The position numbers and the translations under genes are program-made. The notes beneath the pieces were generated by a model. That model ran no database searches and had not been told where the DNA came from. It saw nothing but the letters and a program-made list of their open reading frames with translations. From Leisingera daeponensis DSM 23529 (GTDB taxonomy: Bacteria; Pseudomonadota; Alphaproteobacteria; Rhodobacterales; Rhodobacteraceae), in NCBI RefSeq assembly GCF_000473145.1, contig NZ_KI421500.1, positions 3,541,225 through 3,605,224 on the forward strand: a stretch of DNA of 64,000 nucleotides. Reading direction: 5' to 3'. Shown here piece after piece: positions 34,528 to 44,623 of this stretch (positions within the stretch are counted from its first letter, which is position 1; each line of letters starts with the position of its first letter).

Positions 34528-34950
34528 ATGAGTGAGCAAACCCCGCATCCGATGACCCCGCAGGACTGCCTTGTGGCCCTGATGGTGGCGGTCTCGGCCT
34601 CGGACGAAAACATCCGCACCGCGGAGCTGGTCAAGATCCAGTCGGCGGTCAACATGCTGCCGGTCTTTGCCGATTACGACATCGACCGGGTGAGCCGGGT
34701 GTCGCGCACCGTCTTTGACCTGTTCGAGCAGGAGGACGGGCTGGAGGCGCTGTTCGGCCTGATCCGCGATGACCTGCCGGAGCGGCTGTTCGAGACCGGC
34801 TATGCGCTGGCCTGCGATGTTGCCGCCGCCGATGGCATCCTGGGCGAGACCGAGCTCGAGTTTCTGGCCGAGGTCCGCTACGAGCTGAACATCGACCGGC
34901 TGCACGCCGCCGCGATCGAACGCGGCGCCCGTGCCCGGCATATGGTCTGA
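34528..34950 (+). CDS. TerB-like (tellurite resistance fold) protein (140 aa)
   Basis: All-helical domain with MTPQDCLVALMVAVSASDEN, the metal-binding-type acidic helix, and ACDVAAADGILGETELEFLA, the repeated D-x-D/E pattern of the TerB family. Cytoplasmic; function in this stand-alone context is unknown. AAGGA lies upstream of ATG 34528. The gene is divergent from lysS. Confidence 0.82.
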   Translation: MSEQTPHPMTPQDCLVALMVAVSASDENIRTAELVKIQSAVNMLPVFADYDIDRVSRVSRTVFDLFEQEDGLEALFGLIRDDLPERLFETGYALACDVAAADGILGETELEFLAEVRYELNIDRLHAAAIERGARARHMV

Positions 34951-34981
34951 CCGCCCTCTGAGGCTGTGAACAGAACCGCAT

Positions 34982-35005
34982 TGCCCGGGGCAGGGACCCC
35001 GGGCA
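34982..35005. terminator. Hairpin between convergent TerB and VOC genes
   Basis: TGCCCGGGG at 34982-34990 pairs perfectly with 34997-35005 around a 6-base loop, flanked by TT on both sides. Confidence 0.65.
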
Positions 35006-35015
35006 TTGGCCGGCA

Positions 35016-35513
35016 TCAGCTGTAGGCGCCGGCTGAGTAGGTCAGCTCATAGCTGTGGCTGTACAGCTCGAAAATGATCCCGAACGGGTCTTCGACGTAG
35101 ACCATGCGGTAGGGCTTCTCGCCGGGGAAATACTCCCGCACCGGCATCCGCTGCTTGCCGCCGGCCGCGACGATCTTTTCCAGCAGCCCTTCGACGTCGG
35201 GGTCCTGCACGGCGAAATGGAAGGTGCCGTGCTTGCGGTACTGGAAGTTGTCCTGCGGCGCTTCGTTGCCGTCAAATTCGAACAGCTCGATGCCGATGCC
35301 ATCCGCGGTGGACAGATGCGCAATGCGCAGGCGGGTCCAGCCTGGGCCGAACACATCGGTGCACATCTGCCCGATGGCGCTGTCGTCCTCGGTCACTTCG
35401 CTGGGCTGCATCAGCACGTAAAACCCCATGACGTCCGCGTAAAACTTCACGGCCGCTTCAAGGTCCGGCACCGACAGGCCGATGTGCGAGAAGGTTCTGG
35501 GCGTGGTGGTCAT
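35016..35513 (-). CDS. VOC-family (glyoxalase/dioxygenase-like) protein (165 aa)
   Basis: Two beta-alpha-beta-beta-beta modules: FSHIGLSVPDLEAAVKFYAD with the first metal histidine, GTFHFAVQDPDVEGLLEKIV with the second, and YVEDPFGIIFELYSHS with the glutamate, so a metal site of the H-H-E type is present. The family includes glyoxalases, dioxygenases and fosfomycin enzymes; the substrate is unknown. ATG 35513 has AGGAG upstream. It is divergent from a LysR gene with a long palindrome between, which makes it the likely target of that regulator. Confidence 0.82.
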   Translation of the reverse strand: MTTTPRTFSHIGLSVPDLEAAVKFYADVMGFYVLMQPSEVTEDDSAIGQMCTDVFGPGWTRLRIAHLSTADGIGIELFEFDGNEAPQDNFQYRKHGTFHFAVQDPDVEGLLEKIVAAGGKQRMPVREYFPGEKPYRMVYVEDPFGIIFELYSHSYELTYSAGAYS

Positions 35514-35573
35514 TTCTGGTCTCCTCATGCTTGGGATGGCAGAAAGGTAGACACGCACCCCTCTCCTGTGAAA

Positions 35574-35598
35574 TTATCATTTCAAATTGAAATGATAA
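35574..35598. promoter_or_regulatory. 25-bp perfect palindrome, likely LysR operator
   Basis: TTATCATTTCAA and its exact complement TTGAAATGATAA surround a single central base in the 101-bp gap between the VOC and LysR genes. It contains the T-N11-A core of LysR-type sites and is strikingly AT-rich for this genome. It ends 16 bases before the LysR start, so it should mediate autorepression as well. Confidence 0.7.
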
Positions 35599-35614
35599 CA
35601 TAGCGGAATGATCC

Positions 35615-36505
35615 GTGCTGAACGCCACCTGGCTTGAAACCTTCACAACGCTGGCTGAGACCGGCCATTTCACCCGCGCGGCGCAGCGGCTGAACATGAC
35701 CCAGCCGGGCGTCTCGCAGCACCTGCGCAAGCTGGAGGCGCAGCTTGGGCAGGTGCTGATCGCGCAGGACGGCAAGAGTTTCTCGCTGACCCCGGCGGGG
35801 GAGGCGGTGCGGGCGCTGGGACAGGCCCGGCGCGATGAGGAACGGCGCTTGCGAGAGGCCATCGCCACCGACAGCCCCGACGCCGGAGAGGTGCGGATCG
35901 CCTGTTCCGGCAGCTTTGCAACGCTGCTGTACCCGCGCATTCTGGAACTGCTGGAGGCCGCGCCGCACCTCACCGCGCATCTGGAAGCGGCGCCGCAAGC
36001 GGCGATAAAGCGCGGTCTTTTGGAAGGGGCGTTCGACCTGGGCATTCTGGACCACGACCCCGGCCACCCCCGGCTGGAGGCGGAGCATCTGGGGGAGGAG
36101 GAACTGTGCCTTGTGCTGCCAAGCTGTGATGCGGCTGCGGAGGTCACGTTCGAGGCTCTGGAGGCACGCGGCCTGGTCGCCCATCCCGATGGCTTTGCCC
36201 ATGCGGACGAACTGCTGTCCCTGAACTTTCCGGAGGCCTATCAGGGCGCCGACCGCCTGCGCGTGCGGACCTATGTCAACCAGATCGGCCAGATCCTGGA
36301 CCCGGTCGCGCGCGGCATCGGCTATACGCTGCTGCCGCGCAGCGGGGTTGAGGCCTATGCGCAGCGGGGCCTGCTGGCGGTGATCCCGCTTCCCAGGCCG
36401 CGCCGTCATGGGCTTTGGCTTACCAGCCGCAAGGGCCGCCCGCTGAGCGCGCGGCTGAAGCGGATGCAGCGGCTGGCGCAGGAGGTGGCGGCGGAGCTGG
36501 GGTAG
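35615..36505 (+). CDS. LysR-family transcriptional regulator (296 aa)
   Basis: The N-terminal helix-turn-helix (WLETFTTLAETGHFTRAAQR, MTQPGVSQHLRKLEAQLGQ) is followed by a periplasmic-binding-protein-like effector domain from about residue 90. The start is GTG at 35615. It is divergent from a VOC-family gene, and the 25-bp palindrome lies between them, so it probably regulates that gene and itself in response to a small ligand. Confidence 0.9.
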   Translation: MLNATWLETFTTLAETGHFTRAAQRLNMTQPGVSQHLRKLEAQLGQVLIAQDGKSFSLTPAGEAVRALGQARRDEERRLREAIATDSPDAGEVRIACSGSFATLLYPRILELLEAAPHLTAHLEAAPQAAIKRGLLEGAFDLGILDHDPGHPRLEAEHLGEEELCLVLPSCDAAAEVTFEALEARGLVAHPDGFAHADELLSLNFPEAYQGADRLRVRTYVNQIGQILDPVARGIGYTLLPRSGVEAYAQRGLLAVIPLPRPRRHGLWLTSRKGRPLSARLKRMQRLAQEVAAELG

Positions 36506-36520
36506 CCATGCCTGGGCTGG

Positions 36521-37243
36521 TCAGGTCCCGGCCTGCGCCGCCCTGAGCCGGGCCAGAGACTGCTTTTGCTGGCCGTCTGCGTCGAAATTTCCGGGGTCGA
36601 GCCAGGCCTTGAAAGCCGCCTCCAGCTGCGGCCACTCGCCATCCAGAACCGAATACCAGGCGGTGTCGCGGTTGCGGCCCTTGTAGACGATGGCCTGGCG
36701 GAACAGCCCCTCATAGGTGAAGCCAAGCCGCTCCGCCGCGCGCCGGGAGGGGGCGTTCAGCGCGTCGCATTTCCATTCATAGCGGCGGTAGCCCAGGTCG
36801 TTGAACACCCGCGCCATCATCAGATACATCGCCTCGGTCGCCGCCCGTGTCCGCTGAAGCGGCGGGGCAAGGGTGATGCCGCCCACCTCGATGACGCCGT
36901 GTTCCGGCTGAAGGCGCATATAACTGGCGATGCCCTCAGCCTTGCCGCTGGTGCCGTTGATGACCGCGAAATAGGGCTGCGCATCCACTGCGCTGGCGGC
37001 CTCGACCCAAGTGTGCAGCGCCTCGGGGGCGGCAAAGGGGCCATAGGGCACGTAGGTCCAGACCGCATCGGTGCGGTCCTGCCGGAACGCCGCGAACAGA
37101 TCCGCGCCGTGTCGGTCTGCCTGCAGCGGCTCAACCCGGCAGTACTGCCCCTCCATGCCGGTGTGTCCGGGCGCGCGGGCACCGGTCCAGTGCGGCAGCG
37201 GCGCGCCGATGGGCTGGCCGTGTTCGTTGAAGAAATCCGTCAT
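36521..37243 (-). CDS. GNAT acetyltransferase, RimJ/RimL-like (240 aa)
   Basis: Acetyl-CoA-dependent N-acetyltransferase fold: YCRVEPLQADRHGADLFAAF, VIEVGGITLAPPLQRTRAAT as the CoA-binding region, and KCDALNAPSRRAAERLGFTY, EGLFRQAIVYKGRNRDTAWY typical of the RimJ/RimL branch that acetylates protein N-termini, amino acids or aminoglycosides. AAGGA precedes ATG 37243. The substrate is unknown. It ends 15 bases from the convergent LysR gene. Confidence 0.85.
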   Translation of the reverse strand: MTDFFNEHGQPIGAPLPHWTGARAPGHTGMEGQYCRVEPLQADRHGADLFAAFRQDRTDAVWTYVPYGPFAAPEALHTWVEAASAVDAQPYFAVINGTSGKAEGIASYMRLQPEHGVIEVGGITLAPPLQRTRAATEAMYLMMARVFNDLGYRRYEWKCDALNAPSRRAAERLGFTYEGLFRQAIVYKGRNRDTAWYSVLDGEWPQLEAAFKAWLDPGNFDADGQQKQSLARLRAAQAGT

Positions 37244-37367
37244 CAGGGCGTCCTTTGCAAAGCTCTGCCGCGGTGCCCGCGCACCGCCGCCTTGCCAGGA
37301 TCTGCCATGACGCTGGTCTGGGCGGAACGTCCAGTAGCGGATAATTTTCCCAGACCAGTCCCGGCTG

Positions 37368-38861
37368 TCAGCTGCCGTAAACGGCGCTCCAGCGCTCGAT
37401 CAGCTGCTGCTGCAGCTGCTTGGCGCGCCGGTTCCAGCCGCGGGCGCCCTGGGGGCTTTCGCGCTCGGCGCGGGGGATGCGGGCGCGGGTTTTCAGATCC
37501 GCGGTGAAGATGGTGAAGGCCAGTTCGGTGCCGTCGGCCGCGGTCATGAAACCGCCGAGGCCCGAGACAAAATTCAGCGTGCCGGTCTTGGCAGCGACCT
37601 TGATCGGGTGGTTCTTCAGCGGGCGGCCGTTGGCATCGCGCAACTGGAAGGATTTCAGAAGCGGTTTCAAATGGCCGCCCTTGTAAGCCGCCACCAGCGC
37701 GCCCGTGAGGTCTGCCGGGGTCATGCGGGACTCTTCGCCGAGGCCGGAATGATCCACCAGCCGGGTGCCGGACATGCCGTATTTGCCGGCGGCCCAGCGG
37801 TTCATCTCCGCGGCGGAGGCCTTGAGCGAAGCCGGCCGCCCGCTGCGCGCGGCGCTGGCGGCTATGCCGATCATCTCGGCCATCAGGTTGTTGGAGAATT
37901 TCAGCATCGCCTTCAGCATCACGTCCATCGGCGGGCTGTGATGCTGCGCCAGCAGCTGTGCCTGGGGCAGCGATCTGGCGGCTTCCGCCCGGGGCAGGGC
38001 GATGCCGTTGGACCGCGCCAGGGTGCGGAACACGTCGCCCGCATAGGCGCCCGGATTGCGCACCGGCAGCCAGCGCGAGCCGCCCTTGCCCAGGGCCTTG
38101 CTGGCCACGGTCCAGTGGTCGGTGCCGGATTTTCCGGCATAGGTGTAGACCGGCACCGCGCGGGAGGCGATCGCCATTTGCGAGGTGGCAACCTCGGGGC
38201 GGTATTTCTCGGTGCGGGCATCCATGGTGACGGCCCAGCCGCTGGCGGCGCGCTTCCACTCGAAATGGACCCGGTTGAAGTTCAGCGCAATGCCGGAGAC
38301 CGCGGGCGAATAAGCCACGTGATCGGGCTGCTCCGGGTCGATGGCGGAGACCTGCGGCAGGGCACCGTCCCAGACCAGGAACCTGCCCCGCACCTCGCGC
38401 ACGCCGGCGGTTTTCAGCGCCTTGGCCAGCAGCGCCAGATGGTCGGTGTTCAGCATCGGATCGCCGCCGCCCGCCAGGATCAGATCGCCGCCCACCACGC
38501 CGCCGGCAACGCCGCCGGTGGCCAGAAGGCGGGTGTCGAACCGGTGGTCCGCCCCCAGCACATCCAGCGCGTAAAGCGCGGTCAGCGCCTTGGCGACGCT
38601 GGCTGGCGGCAGGGCCTCGCCGCTGCCGGAGGCTTCCAGCAGCTTGCCGGTTTTCACATCCGCCACTGCGCAGACCGCATGGCCCGGCAGGTTGGCCCGC
38701 GACAGCAGCGCCTTCAGACCGTCGGCGCCGGCCGCCAGAGAGCTGACCTTGCGCGCAACAGGGCGCAGCGAGACGGCAGGCGCATTGGCCAGGGCAGAGG
38801 AGCCCGCCACTGCGGCAAGCCCGGAAAGAAGGAACGTCCGGCGTGAAGTCATCGTGTTCAT
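37368..38861 (-). CDS. dacB: D-alanyl-D-alanine carboxypeptidase/endopeptidase, PBP4 type (497 aa)
   Basis: A clear Tat signal (TSRRTFLLSGLAAVAGSSAL) leads into a class C penicillin-binding protein. Motifs are SVAK (Ser88-Lys91), SNN in LKFSNNLMAEM, and KTG in AAKTGTLNFVSGL. A large insertion between SxxK and SxN is typical for PBP4. It trims or opens peptidoglycan cross-links in the periplasm. Start at ATG 38861 (MNTMTSRR); ATG 38852 is possible. It is divergent from a DMT transporter. Confidence 0.93.
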   Translation of the reverse strand: MNTMTSRRTFLLSGLAAVAGSSALANAPAVSLRPVARKVSSLAAGADGLKALLSRANLPGHAVCAVADVKTGKLLEASGSGEALPPASVAKALTALYALDVLGADHRFDTRLLATGGVAGGVVGGDLILAGGGDPMLNTDHLALLAKALKTAGVREVRGRFLVWDGALPQVSAIDPEQPDHVAYSPAVSGIALNFNRVHFEWKRAASGWAVTMDARTEKYRPEVATSQMAIASRAVPVYTYAGKSGTDHWTVASKALGKGGSRWLPVRNPGAYAGDVFRTLARSNGIALPRAEAARSLPQAQLLAQHHSPPMDVMLKAMLKFSNNLMAEMIGIAASAARSGRPASLKASAAEMNRWAAGKYGMSGTRLVDHSGLGEESRMTPADLTGALVAAYKGGHLKPLLKSFQLRDANGRPLKNHPIKVAAKTGTLNFVSGLGGFMTAADGTELAFTIFTADLKTRARIPRAERESPQGARGWNRRAKQLQQQLIERWSAVYGS

Positions 38862-38963
38862 TTTTATGGTGCGGACCCGCTCTTCTTCAATCCCCGATCC
38901 CCGCCGCAGCGCCGCAAGGTCCGGGGTTTTGCCCCATCAAAAGTCCTGCTACCGCTGGCAGCC

Positions 38964-39791
38964 ATGTTACAGGCAGTCATCCTCATGTTTGCGGCCATGT
39001 CAATGATCCCGGCGGGCGATCTGTGCGGGAAGCTGCTGACCGGCAGCGGGCTGGCGACGCCGGCATTTGTGGCCTGGTCGCGGTTTTCGATCGGCGCCGC
39101 GCTGATCCTGCCCTTCGTGCCGCGCCGGGCGTTCACGCTGCTGGGCGACTGGCGGCTGTGGCTGCGGGCGGGGCTGCTGACCGGCGGCATCTTCTCGATC
39201 CAGATGGCGCTGGTGACAGAGCCGATGGCCAATGTCTTTGCCGCCTTCTTCATCGGCCCGGTGATCAGCTATGTGCTGTCGGTGCTGCTGCTGCGGGAGC
39301 AGGCGACAGTGCTGCGCAGCCTGTTGATGGCACTGGGATTTCTGGGCGTTCTGATGGTGGTGCGGCCGGGGTTTGGCGGCTCGATCAACCTTTTGTGGGC
39401 GGTGCTGGCGGGCTGTTTCTACGGCGGGTTCCTGACCAGCTCGCGCTGGCTGGCGGGGGTGGGCTCGCCGCTGGAGCTGAGCCTGACGCAATTGCTGCTG
39501 TCGGCGCTGCTGATGCTGCCCTTGGGCCTTGCCAGCCTGCCGGAGTTCTCGGCCCCGACTGCGGCGCTGACGGTGGGGAGCGCCGCGTTTTCGATGGTCG
39601 GCAACCTTCTGCTGCTGTTTGCCTACGGGCGGGTGCAGGCGGTCAAGCTGGCGCCGATGGTCTATTTCCAGCTGGTGGCGGCTGTGGGGCTGGGCTGGGC
39701 GGTGTTCCGCCAGCTGCCGGATGCCTGGACCTGGGCCGGGCTGGCGGTGGTGCTGAGCGCCGGTCTGGCCTCAGCCCTGCTGCGCCGCTGA
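38964..39791 (+). CDS. EamA/DMT-family transporter (275 aa)
   Basis: About ten membrane helices in two EamA repeats; the first helix ([20 protein letters not shown]) and the block [20 protein letters not shown], then [13 protein letters not shown] at the end of repeat one, are typical. Members export amino acids, metabolites or drugs; substrate unknown. Its 3' end overlaps that of the convergent nadD gene by 21 bases. Confidence 0.85.
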   Translation: MLQAVILMFAAMSMIPAGDLCGKLLTGSGLATPAFVAWSRFSIGAALILPFVPRRAFTLLGDWRLWLRAGLLTGGIFSIQMALVTEPMANVFAAFFIGPVISYVLSVLLLREQATVLRSLLMALGFLGVLMVVRPGFGGSINLLWAVLAGCFYGGFLTSSRWLAGVGSPLELSLTQLLLSALLMLPLGLASLPEFSAPTAALTVGSAAFSMVGNLLLLFAYGRVQAVKLAPMVYFQLVAAVGLGWAVFRQLPDAWTWAGLAVVLSAGLASALLRR

Positions 39792-40403
39792 CCATTCGCC
39801 GCGGGCGCGCAAGGCGGTCGAGCTGACATCCACCATCGGCAGGTTGACGAAACACCAGGCCGGGCTGTCCGCCCGCGCCAGAAGCTGGCTTTCGCTGCCT
39901 TTCAGCATCGCGTGGCGGTAGATCCGGGCCGCGGGCGAAAACCGGGCCGATATCCGGTCCCCCGGCCGCGCCAGCACCCCCACGGGGACCGTGTCCAGGA
40001 TCTGCTGCCAGTCCTTCCAGCGGTGGAAATGGGTGAGATTGTCGGCCCCCATCAGCCAGACGAAGCGCACGCCGGGATGGCGGCGGCGCAGGTGGCGCAG
40101 GGTCTGGGCGGTGTAGCGGGTGCCGAGGTCCGCCTCGATGCCGCTGACATGGATGCGCGGGTGCTGGATGAGGCCGCGGCTGGCGCTGATCCGCCGCTCC
40201 AGCGGGGCGGGCTGGCGCGCCTTCAGCGGGTTGCCTGGGGAGACCAGCCAGAACAGGTGGTCCAGCCCGAAGCGCTTGAGCGCGGCATGGGAAATCGCCG
40301 CGTGGCCCCGGTGCGGCGGGTCAAAGGACCCGCCCAGCAGCCCGACGCTTTGGCCCGGGCGGATATGCGGCAGCTTGCAAACCATGAGGAGCTTGATGCG
40401 CAT
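39771..40403 (-). CDS. nadD: Nicotinate-nucleotide adenylyltransferase (up to 210 aa)
   Basis: Transfers AMP from ATP to nicotinate mononucleotide, making the substrate used by NadE. Motifs are [20 protein letters not shown] (HxGH-type nucleotide loop), [14 protein letters not shown] and the C-terminal [14 protein letters not shown] (ISST-type). The N-terminus is uncertain: ATG 40403 and ATG 40385 are both in frame, and neither has a good ribosome site. Confidence 0.92.
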   Translation of the reverse strand: MRIKLLMVCKLPHIRPGQSVGLLGGSFDPPHRGHAAISHAALKRFGLDHLFWLVSPGNPLKARQPAPLERRISASRGLIQHPRIHVSGIEADLGTRYTAQTLRHLRRRHPGVRFVWLMGADNLTHFHRWKDWQQILDTVPVGVLARPGDRISARFSPAARIYRHAMLKGSESQLLARADSPAWCFVNLPMVDVSSTALRARGEWSAAQQG

Positions 40404-40713
40404 AATTTCGCGGGGAGTTCAATTGCCGGATGTGCGCAGGGGCCTGCGGCGGGTGGAGGATCGTAAGAAACCGGCCAGCGGAGTTGGAGTTTATCGCCCT
40501 AAGGGAGTGGAGCCGGGGCTGGACGGGCGCACGCGGCGGCCCGGGTGGGGTGCGCCGCCTGCGTGCGTGAGGCGGCAGCGAGCACGCCAGAGGTATATTG
40601 CCTACTGCTGGGCCAATCCTGTGGCACGCAAGCGGTCTGCCAAGCCGACGGATTGGGCGATTCCGCCCACCAGTTATTTTGGCAGCCGTGGAATGGCCGT
40701 CCGATTACCCACC
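40404..40713. other. Intergenic region between nadD and uvrB
   Basis: About 310 bases with no credible coding frame or domain. It must hold the nadD promoter. GGCGCACGCGG near 40527 and GCGCCGCCTGCGTGCG near 40553 could fold into a GC-rich hairpin. I see no terminator with a T-run after uvrB. Confidence 0.4.
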
Positions 40714-42912
40714 CTACGAAAACTTCTTCTGCGATTTCCCCCTGTACGCCCGCGTCCCGGCTTTGCCCGCCGTTGACCGCCCCCGCGACTTGACGGCGGC
40801 CTCGGACGCCGCCTCCACCGCCGATTGCCGCGCCAGCGGGTCGTCGGAGATGGCGAGGTCCACTGCCTCCAGCCGCTTGATCTCGTCGCGCAGGCGGGCG
40901 GCTTCCTCGAACTCCAGGTTCTCCGCCGCCTTGCGCATATCGTCGCGCAGGCCGTTCAGATGCGCCTCCAGGTTGGCGCCGTGCATCGGCTTCCCGATCT
41001 GGGCGGTGACGCGGTTCATGTCGACGTCGCCCTCGTAGAGACCGGCCAGAACGTCCTCGACATTTTTCTTGACGGTCTCCGGCGTGATGCCGTGTTCGAG
41101 GTTGTAGGCGATCTGCTTTTCGCGGCGGCGGTTGGTTTCATCCAGGGCGCGCTCCATCGAGCCGGTGATCTTGTCGGCATACATGATGACGCGGCCGTCG
41201 GCGTTGCGGGCGGCGCGGCCGATGGTCTGGATGAGGGAGGTCTCGGAGCGCAGGAAGCCCTCCTTGTCCGCGTCCAGAATGGCGACCAGGCCGCATTCGG
41301 GAATATCCAGCCCCTCGCGCAGGAGGTTGATGCCAATGAGCACGTCAAACGCGCCGAGGCGCAGGTCGCGCAGGATCTCGATCCGTTCCAGCGTGTCGAT
41401 GTCGGAGTGCATGTAGCGGACCTTGATGCCCTGTTCGTGCAGGTATTCGGTCAGGTCCTCGGCCATGCGTTTGGTGAGCGTGGTGACAAGGGTGCGGAAG
41501 CCGTCGGCGGTGACCTTGCGCACCTCGTCCAGCAGGTCGTCCACCTGCATCGAGACGGGGCGGATTTCGACCTCCGGGTCCAGGAGGCCGGTGGGGCGGA
41601 TCACCTGTTCGGTGAAGACGCCGCCCGCCTGTTCCAGCTCCCACGCGGCCGGGGTGGCGGAGACGAAGACGGATTGCGGGCGCATGGCGTCCCATTCCTC
41701 GAACTTCAGCGGGCGGTTGTCCATGCACGACGGCAGGCGGAAGCCGTGTTCGGCCAGGGTGAACTTGCGCCGGTGGTCGCCGCGGTACATGCCGCCGATC
41801 TGCGGGACGGAAACGTGGGATTCATCGGCAAAGACGATGGCGTTGTCGGGGATGAATTCAAACAGGGTCGGGGGCGGCTCACCCGGGGCGCGGCCCGTGA
41901 GGTAGCGGGAGTAGTTTTCGATGCCGTTGCAGTGGCCGGTGGCCTCCAGCATTTCGATGTCGAAGTTGGTGCGCTGTTCCAGCCGCTGGGCCTCCAGCAG
42001 CTTGCCTTCGCCCACCAGCTGGTCGAGGCGCATCTTCAGCTCCTGCTTGATCGAGATCACAGCCTGGTTCAGCGTCGGCTTCGGGGTCACATAGTGGGAG
42101 TTCGCATAGACGCGGATCTGGTCGAAGCTGCCGGTTTTTTCGCCGGTCAGCGGGTCGAATTCGGTGATCTGCTCCAGCTCCTCGCCGAAGAAGGAGAGCT
42201 TCCAGGCGCGGTCCTCGAGGTGGGCGGGGAAGATTTCCAGCGTGTCGCCGCGGACCCGGAAGGAGCCGCGCTGGAAGGCCTGGTCATTGCGTTTGTACTG
42301 CTGGGCAACCAGGTCGGCCATGATCTGGCGCTGGTCGTACATCTCGCCCGCTTTCAGGTCCTGGGTCATGGCGGAGTAGGTTTCGACCGAGCCGATGCCG
42401 TAGATGCAGCTGACCGAGGCGATGATGATGACGTCATCGCGTTCGAGCAGGGAGCGGGTGGCGGAGTGGCGCATCCGGTCGATCTGCTCGTTGATCTGGC
42501 TTTCCTTCTCGATGTACGTGTCGGAGCGCGGCACATAGGCCTCCGGCTGGTAGTAGTCGTAGAAGGAGACGAAGTATTCGACCGAGTTCTCCGGGAAGAA
42601 GCCCTTGAATTCGCCGTACAATTGCGCCGCCAGTGTCTTGTTGGGGGCGAGGATGATGGCGGGGCGCTGGGTCTCCTCGATCACCTTGGCCATGGTGAAG
42701 GTCTTGCCGGTGCCGGTGGCGCCCAACAGCACCTGATTGCGTTCGCCCTCCATGACGCCCTGCGACAGTTCCTTGATCGCGGCCGGCTGGTCGCCTGCCG
42801 GATCGAAGGTGGTGTTCATGACAAAGCGCCTGCCGCCCTCCAGCTTGGGCCGCTGCTGCGGTGCCCGCTGGGTCATCATCGGCATGGACTTGTCGGAATG
42901 GGCATAGGGCAT
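40714..42912 (-). CDS. uvrB: Excinuclease ABC subunit B (732 aa)
   Basis: Damage-verifying helicase-like subunit of nucleotide excision repair. Walker A is [20 protein letters not shown]; the beta-hairpin region [20 protein letters not shown], the [13 protein letters not shown]alker B/DExx region and helicase motifs [16 protein letters not shown] and [10 protein letters not shown] are intact. A C-terminal UVR motif ([20 protein letters not shown]) that binds UvrC is present. GGAG lies 7 bases upstream of ATG 42912. Confidence 0.97.
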   Translation of the reverse strand: MPYAHSDKSMPMMTQRAPQQRPKLEGGRRFVMNTTFDPAGDQPAAIKELSQGVMEGERNQVLLGATGTGKTFTMAKVIEETQRPAIILAPNKTLAAQLYGEFKGFFPENSVEYFVSFYDYYQPEAYVPRSDTYIEKESQINEQIDRMRHSATRSLLERDDVIIIASVSCIYGIGSVETYSAMTQDLKAGEMYDQRQIMADLVAQQYKRNDQAFQRGSFRVRGDTLEIFPAHLEDRAWKLSFFGEELEQITEFDPLTGEKTGSFDQIRVYANSHYVTPKPTLNQAVISIKQELKMRLDQLVGEGKLLEAQRLEQRTNFDIEMLEATGHCNGIENYSRYLTGRAPGEPPPTLFEFIPDNAIVFADESHVSVPQIGGMYRGDHRRKFTLAEHGFRLPSCMDNRPLKFEEWDAMRPQSVFVSATPAAWELEQAGGVFTEQVIRPTGLLDPEVEIRPVSMQVDDLLDEVRKVTADGFRTLVTTLTKRMAEDLTEYLHEQGIKVRYMHSDIDTLERIEILRDLRLGAFDVLIGINLLREGLDIPECGLVAILDADKEGFLRSETSLIQTIGRAARNADGRVIMYADKITGSMERALDETNRRREKQIAYNLEHGITPETVKKNVEDVLAGLYEGDVDMNRVTAQIGKPMHGANLEAHLNGLRDDMRKAAENLEFEEAARLRDEIKRLEAVDLAISDDPLARQSAVEAASEAAVKSRGRSTAGKAGTRAYRGKSQKKFS

Positions 42913-43118
42913 CGGGCGACTCCGTTGGGGACCGCGCTGATTTTGGTCTGTTTTTGTTCTTGTTCAAGGGGGCATCGGGGCCTGGTGCGGCCAAACGCCT
43001 GTGGCAGCAGGGCAAAACCGTTGAAATACGCTGCATTTGCTCCCTTGCTGCAGCCGCATATCCGGCGCATAAATGCGCAACTTCGAGATTCACAGGTTGA
43101 GACACCAGGAGACAGCCC

Positions 43119-43430
43119 ATGCAAGCGCGGATTTACCGGCCAGCACGCAATGCCATGACCTCGGGCATGGCGAAGACGCGGAGATGGGTCCTGGAATTTG
43201 CGCCGGCCAGCGCCCGCGAAGTGGATCCGCTGATGGGCTGGACTTCCTCCAGCGATACCCAGAGCCAGGTCAAACTGCGTTTTGACAGCAAGGAAGCGGC
43301 GCTGGAATATGCCAAGGACCATGGCATCGAGGCGCTGGTCGTCGAGCCCAAGCAGCGCAAGGCCAACATCCGCCCGGGCGGTTACGGCGACAATTTCGCC
43401 ACCAACCGCCGCGGGCCCTGGACCCACTGA
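43119..43430 (+). CDS. NADH dehydrogenase accessory subunit, NDUFS4/ETC complex I conserved-region protein (103 aa)
   Basis: Homologue of the mitochondrial 18-kDa subunit, found mainly in alphaproteobacteria. Conserved blocks are [60 protein letters not shown] and [13 protein letters not shown]. It stabilises the N-module of complex I at the cytoplasmic face of the inner membrane. AGGAG lies before ATG 43119. It is encoded alone, away from the nuo operon. Confidence 0.93.
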   Translation: MQARIYRPARNAMTSGMAKTRRWVLEFAPASAREVDPLMGWTSSSDTQSQVKLRFDSKEAALEYAKDHGIEALVVEPKQRKANIRPGGYGDNFATNRRGPWTH

Positions 43431-43532
43431 GGCCTGCGCCGCAACCTAAGCGGCTGCCGGACTGCGGAACCGGGCTGCGCTGGTTTCCGGGACTGAGGGT
43501 CTTGTTTCTTCGGGGCAGGGGGGATGCGCGCG

Positions 43533-44174
43533 ATGTCTGAACCCAGGTTTTTGCTGAACGGCGATGTGCCGGGCCGCGCGACGCTGCTGCTCGCCCACGG
43601 GGCCGGGGCGGCGATGGACACGCCCTTCATGAACGCGATGGCAGAGGGGCTTGCCGCCCGCGGGCTGCGGGCTGCCCGGTTTGAATTTGCCTATATGGCA
43701 GGCCGGCGCAGCGGCGGGCCGAAGCGGCCGCCGCCGAAGATCGAGCTGCTGCAGGAGGAATTCCGCACTGCCGTCGAAGCGCTTGCGTGCAGCGGCCCGC
43801 TGTTCATCGGCGGCAAGTCCATGGGCGGCCGGGTTGCAAGCCTGATTGCAGATGATCTTTGGGCGCAGGAGCGGATCCGCGGCCTGGTCTGCCTTGGTTA
43901 CCCGTTCCACCCGCCGAACAAACCCGAACAGCTGAGGACCGCGCATCTGGCCGGGCTGAAAACCCCGGCGCTGATCTGCCAGGGCACCCGCGACCCGTTC
44001 GGCACCCAGGCAGAGGCCGCGTCTTATGCCTTGTCCGAAGCGGTCACGTTCTGCTGGCTGAGCGACGGCGACCATGATCTGAAGCCGCGCAAAAGGGTGA
44101 GCGGGCTGACGCAGGAGCAGCACCTGGAGGCTGCGGCCGAGGAAATCGCCCGCTGGGTCAAGGCGGCGGTTTGA
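43533..44174 (+). CDS. Alpha/beta-hydrolase of the KANL3/Tex30-like type (213 aa)
   Basis: Signatures are LLLAHGAGAAMDTPFMNAMA (HGAG oxyanion loop) and a nucleophile elbow in LFIGGKSMGGRVASLI (G-K-S-M-G-G). The C-terminal catalytic histidine is in WLSDGDHDLKPRKR and the aspartate in CQGTRDPFGT. A complete Ser-Asp-His triad is therefore visible. Substrate unknown, cytoplasmic. ATG 43533 is preferred over 43524, which abuts the G-rich ribosome site. Confidence 0.85.
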   Translation: MSEPRFLLNGDVPGRATLLLAHGAGAAMDTPFMNAMAEGLAARGLRAARFEFAYMAGRRSGGPKRPPPKIELLQEEFRTAVEALACSGPLFIGGKSMGGRVASLIADDLWAQERIRGLVCLGYPFHPPNKPEQLRTAHLAGLKTPALICQGTRDPFGTQAEAASYALSEAVTFCWLSDGDHDLKPRKRVSGLTQEQHLEAAAEEIARWVKAAV

Positions 44175-44623
44175 GCGGCTGCCCTTTGCCCGCGGGCGCG
44201 CTGTCATGGCGGTTTGAACAAGGCGGCCTGCTGTCTGCGCCTCGCTGCAACCCCGGCCTGCCGCCAGCCGCGCAACCCAAGCGGATGATCGGGCTGGCCG
44301 CTTCACAGCGCCGGCGTTTCCCAGTGAAATTGCGGTTGAACTGGAGCCGGAGGCAGGGCGGATCCCCGGCCTGATGGCGGGCGGGTCCGGCGTGGTGATG
44401 CAGGACATGGAGATCAGCCTGCGGGACCGGGCCTGGGGCCTTTTGTGGGTTTGATGCGCAGGTTTTACGGACCGCTGCGGCCCTGCGCAGCAGTCCGGTT
44501 TCCGAGCGGGTGGGCGTCCGGGAAATTTTCTTTCCCTGATGGTAAACCCCGGATAGGGTTCGGGTCAGGCTGGCGCGCTGCGCCGGCGGCTTGCGACAAT
44601 CCAGGTCAGGAAGTTGAGGCGAA
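44175..44623. other. Intergenic region with no recognisable gene
   Basis: 449 bases between the hydrolase and an acetyltransferase. Frames on both strands are open by GC bias only; none has a start with a ribosome site and a recognisable domain. It may hold decayed coding sequence and must contain the acetyltransferase promoter. Confidence 0.4.

Noticed and set aside
40825..43158. Long plus-strand frame opposite uvrB
   Set aside because: Shadow of uvrB; no domain, no start signal.
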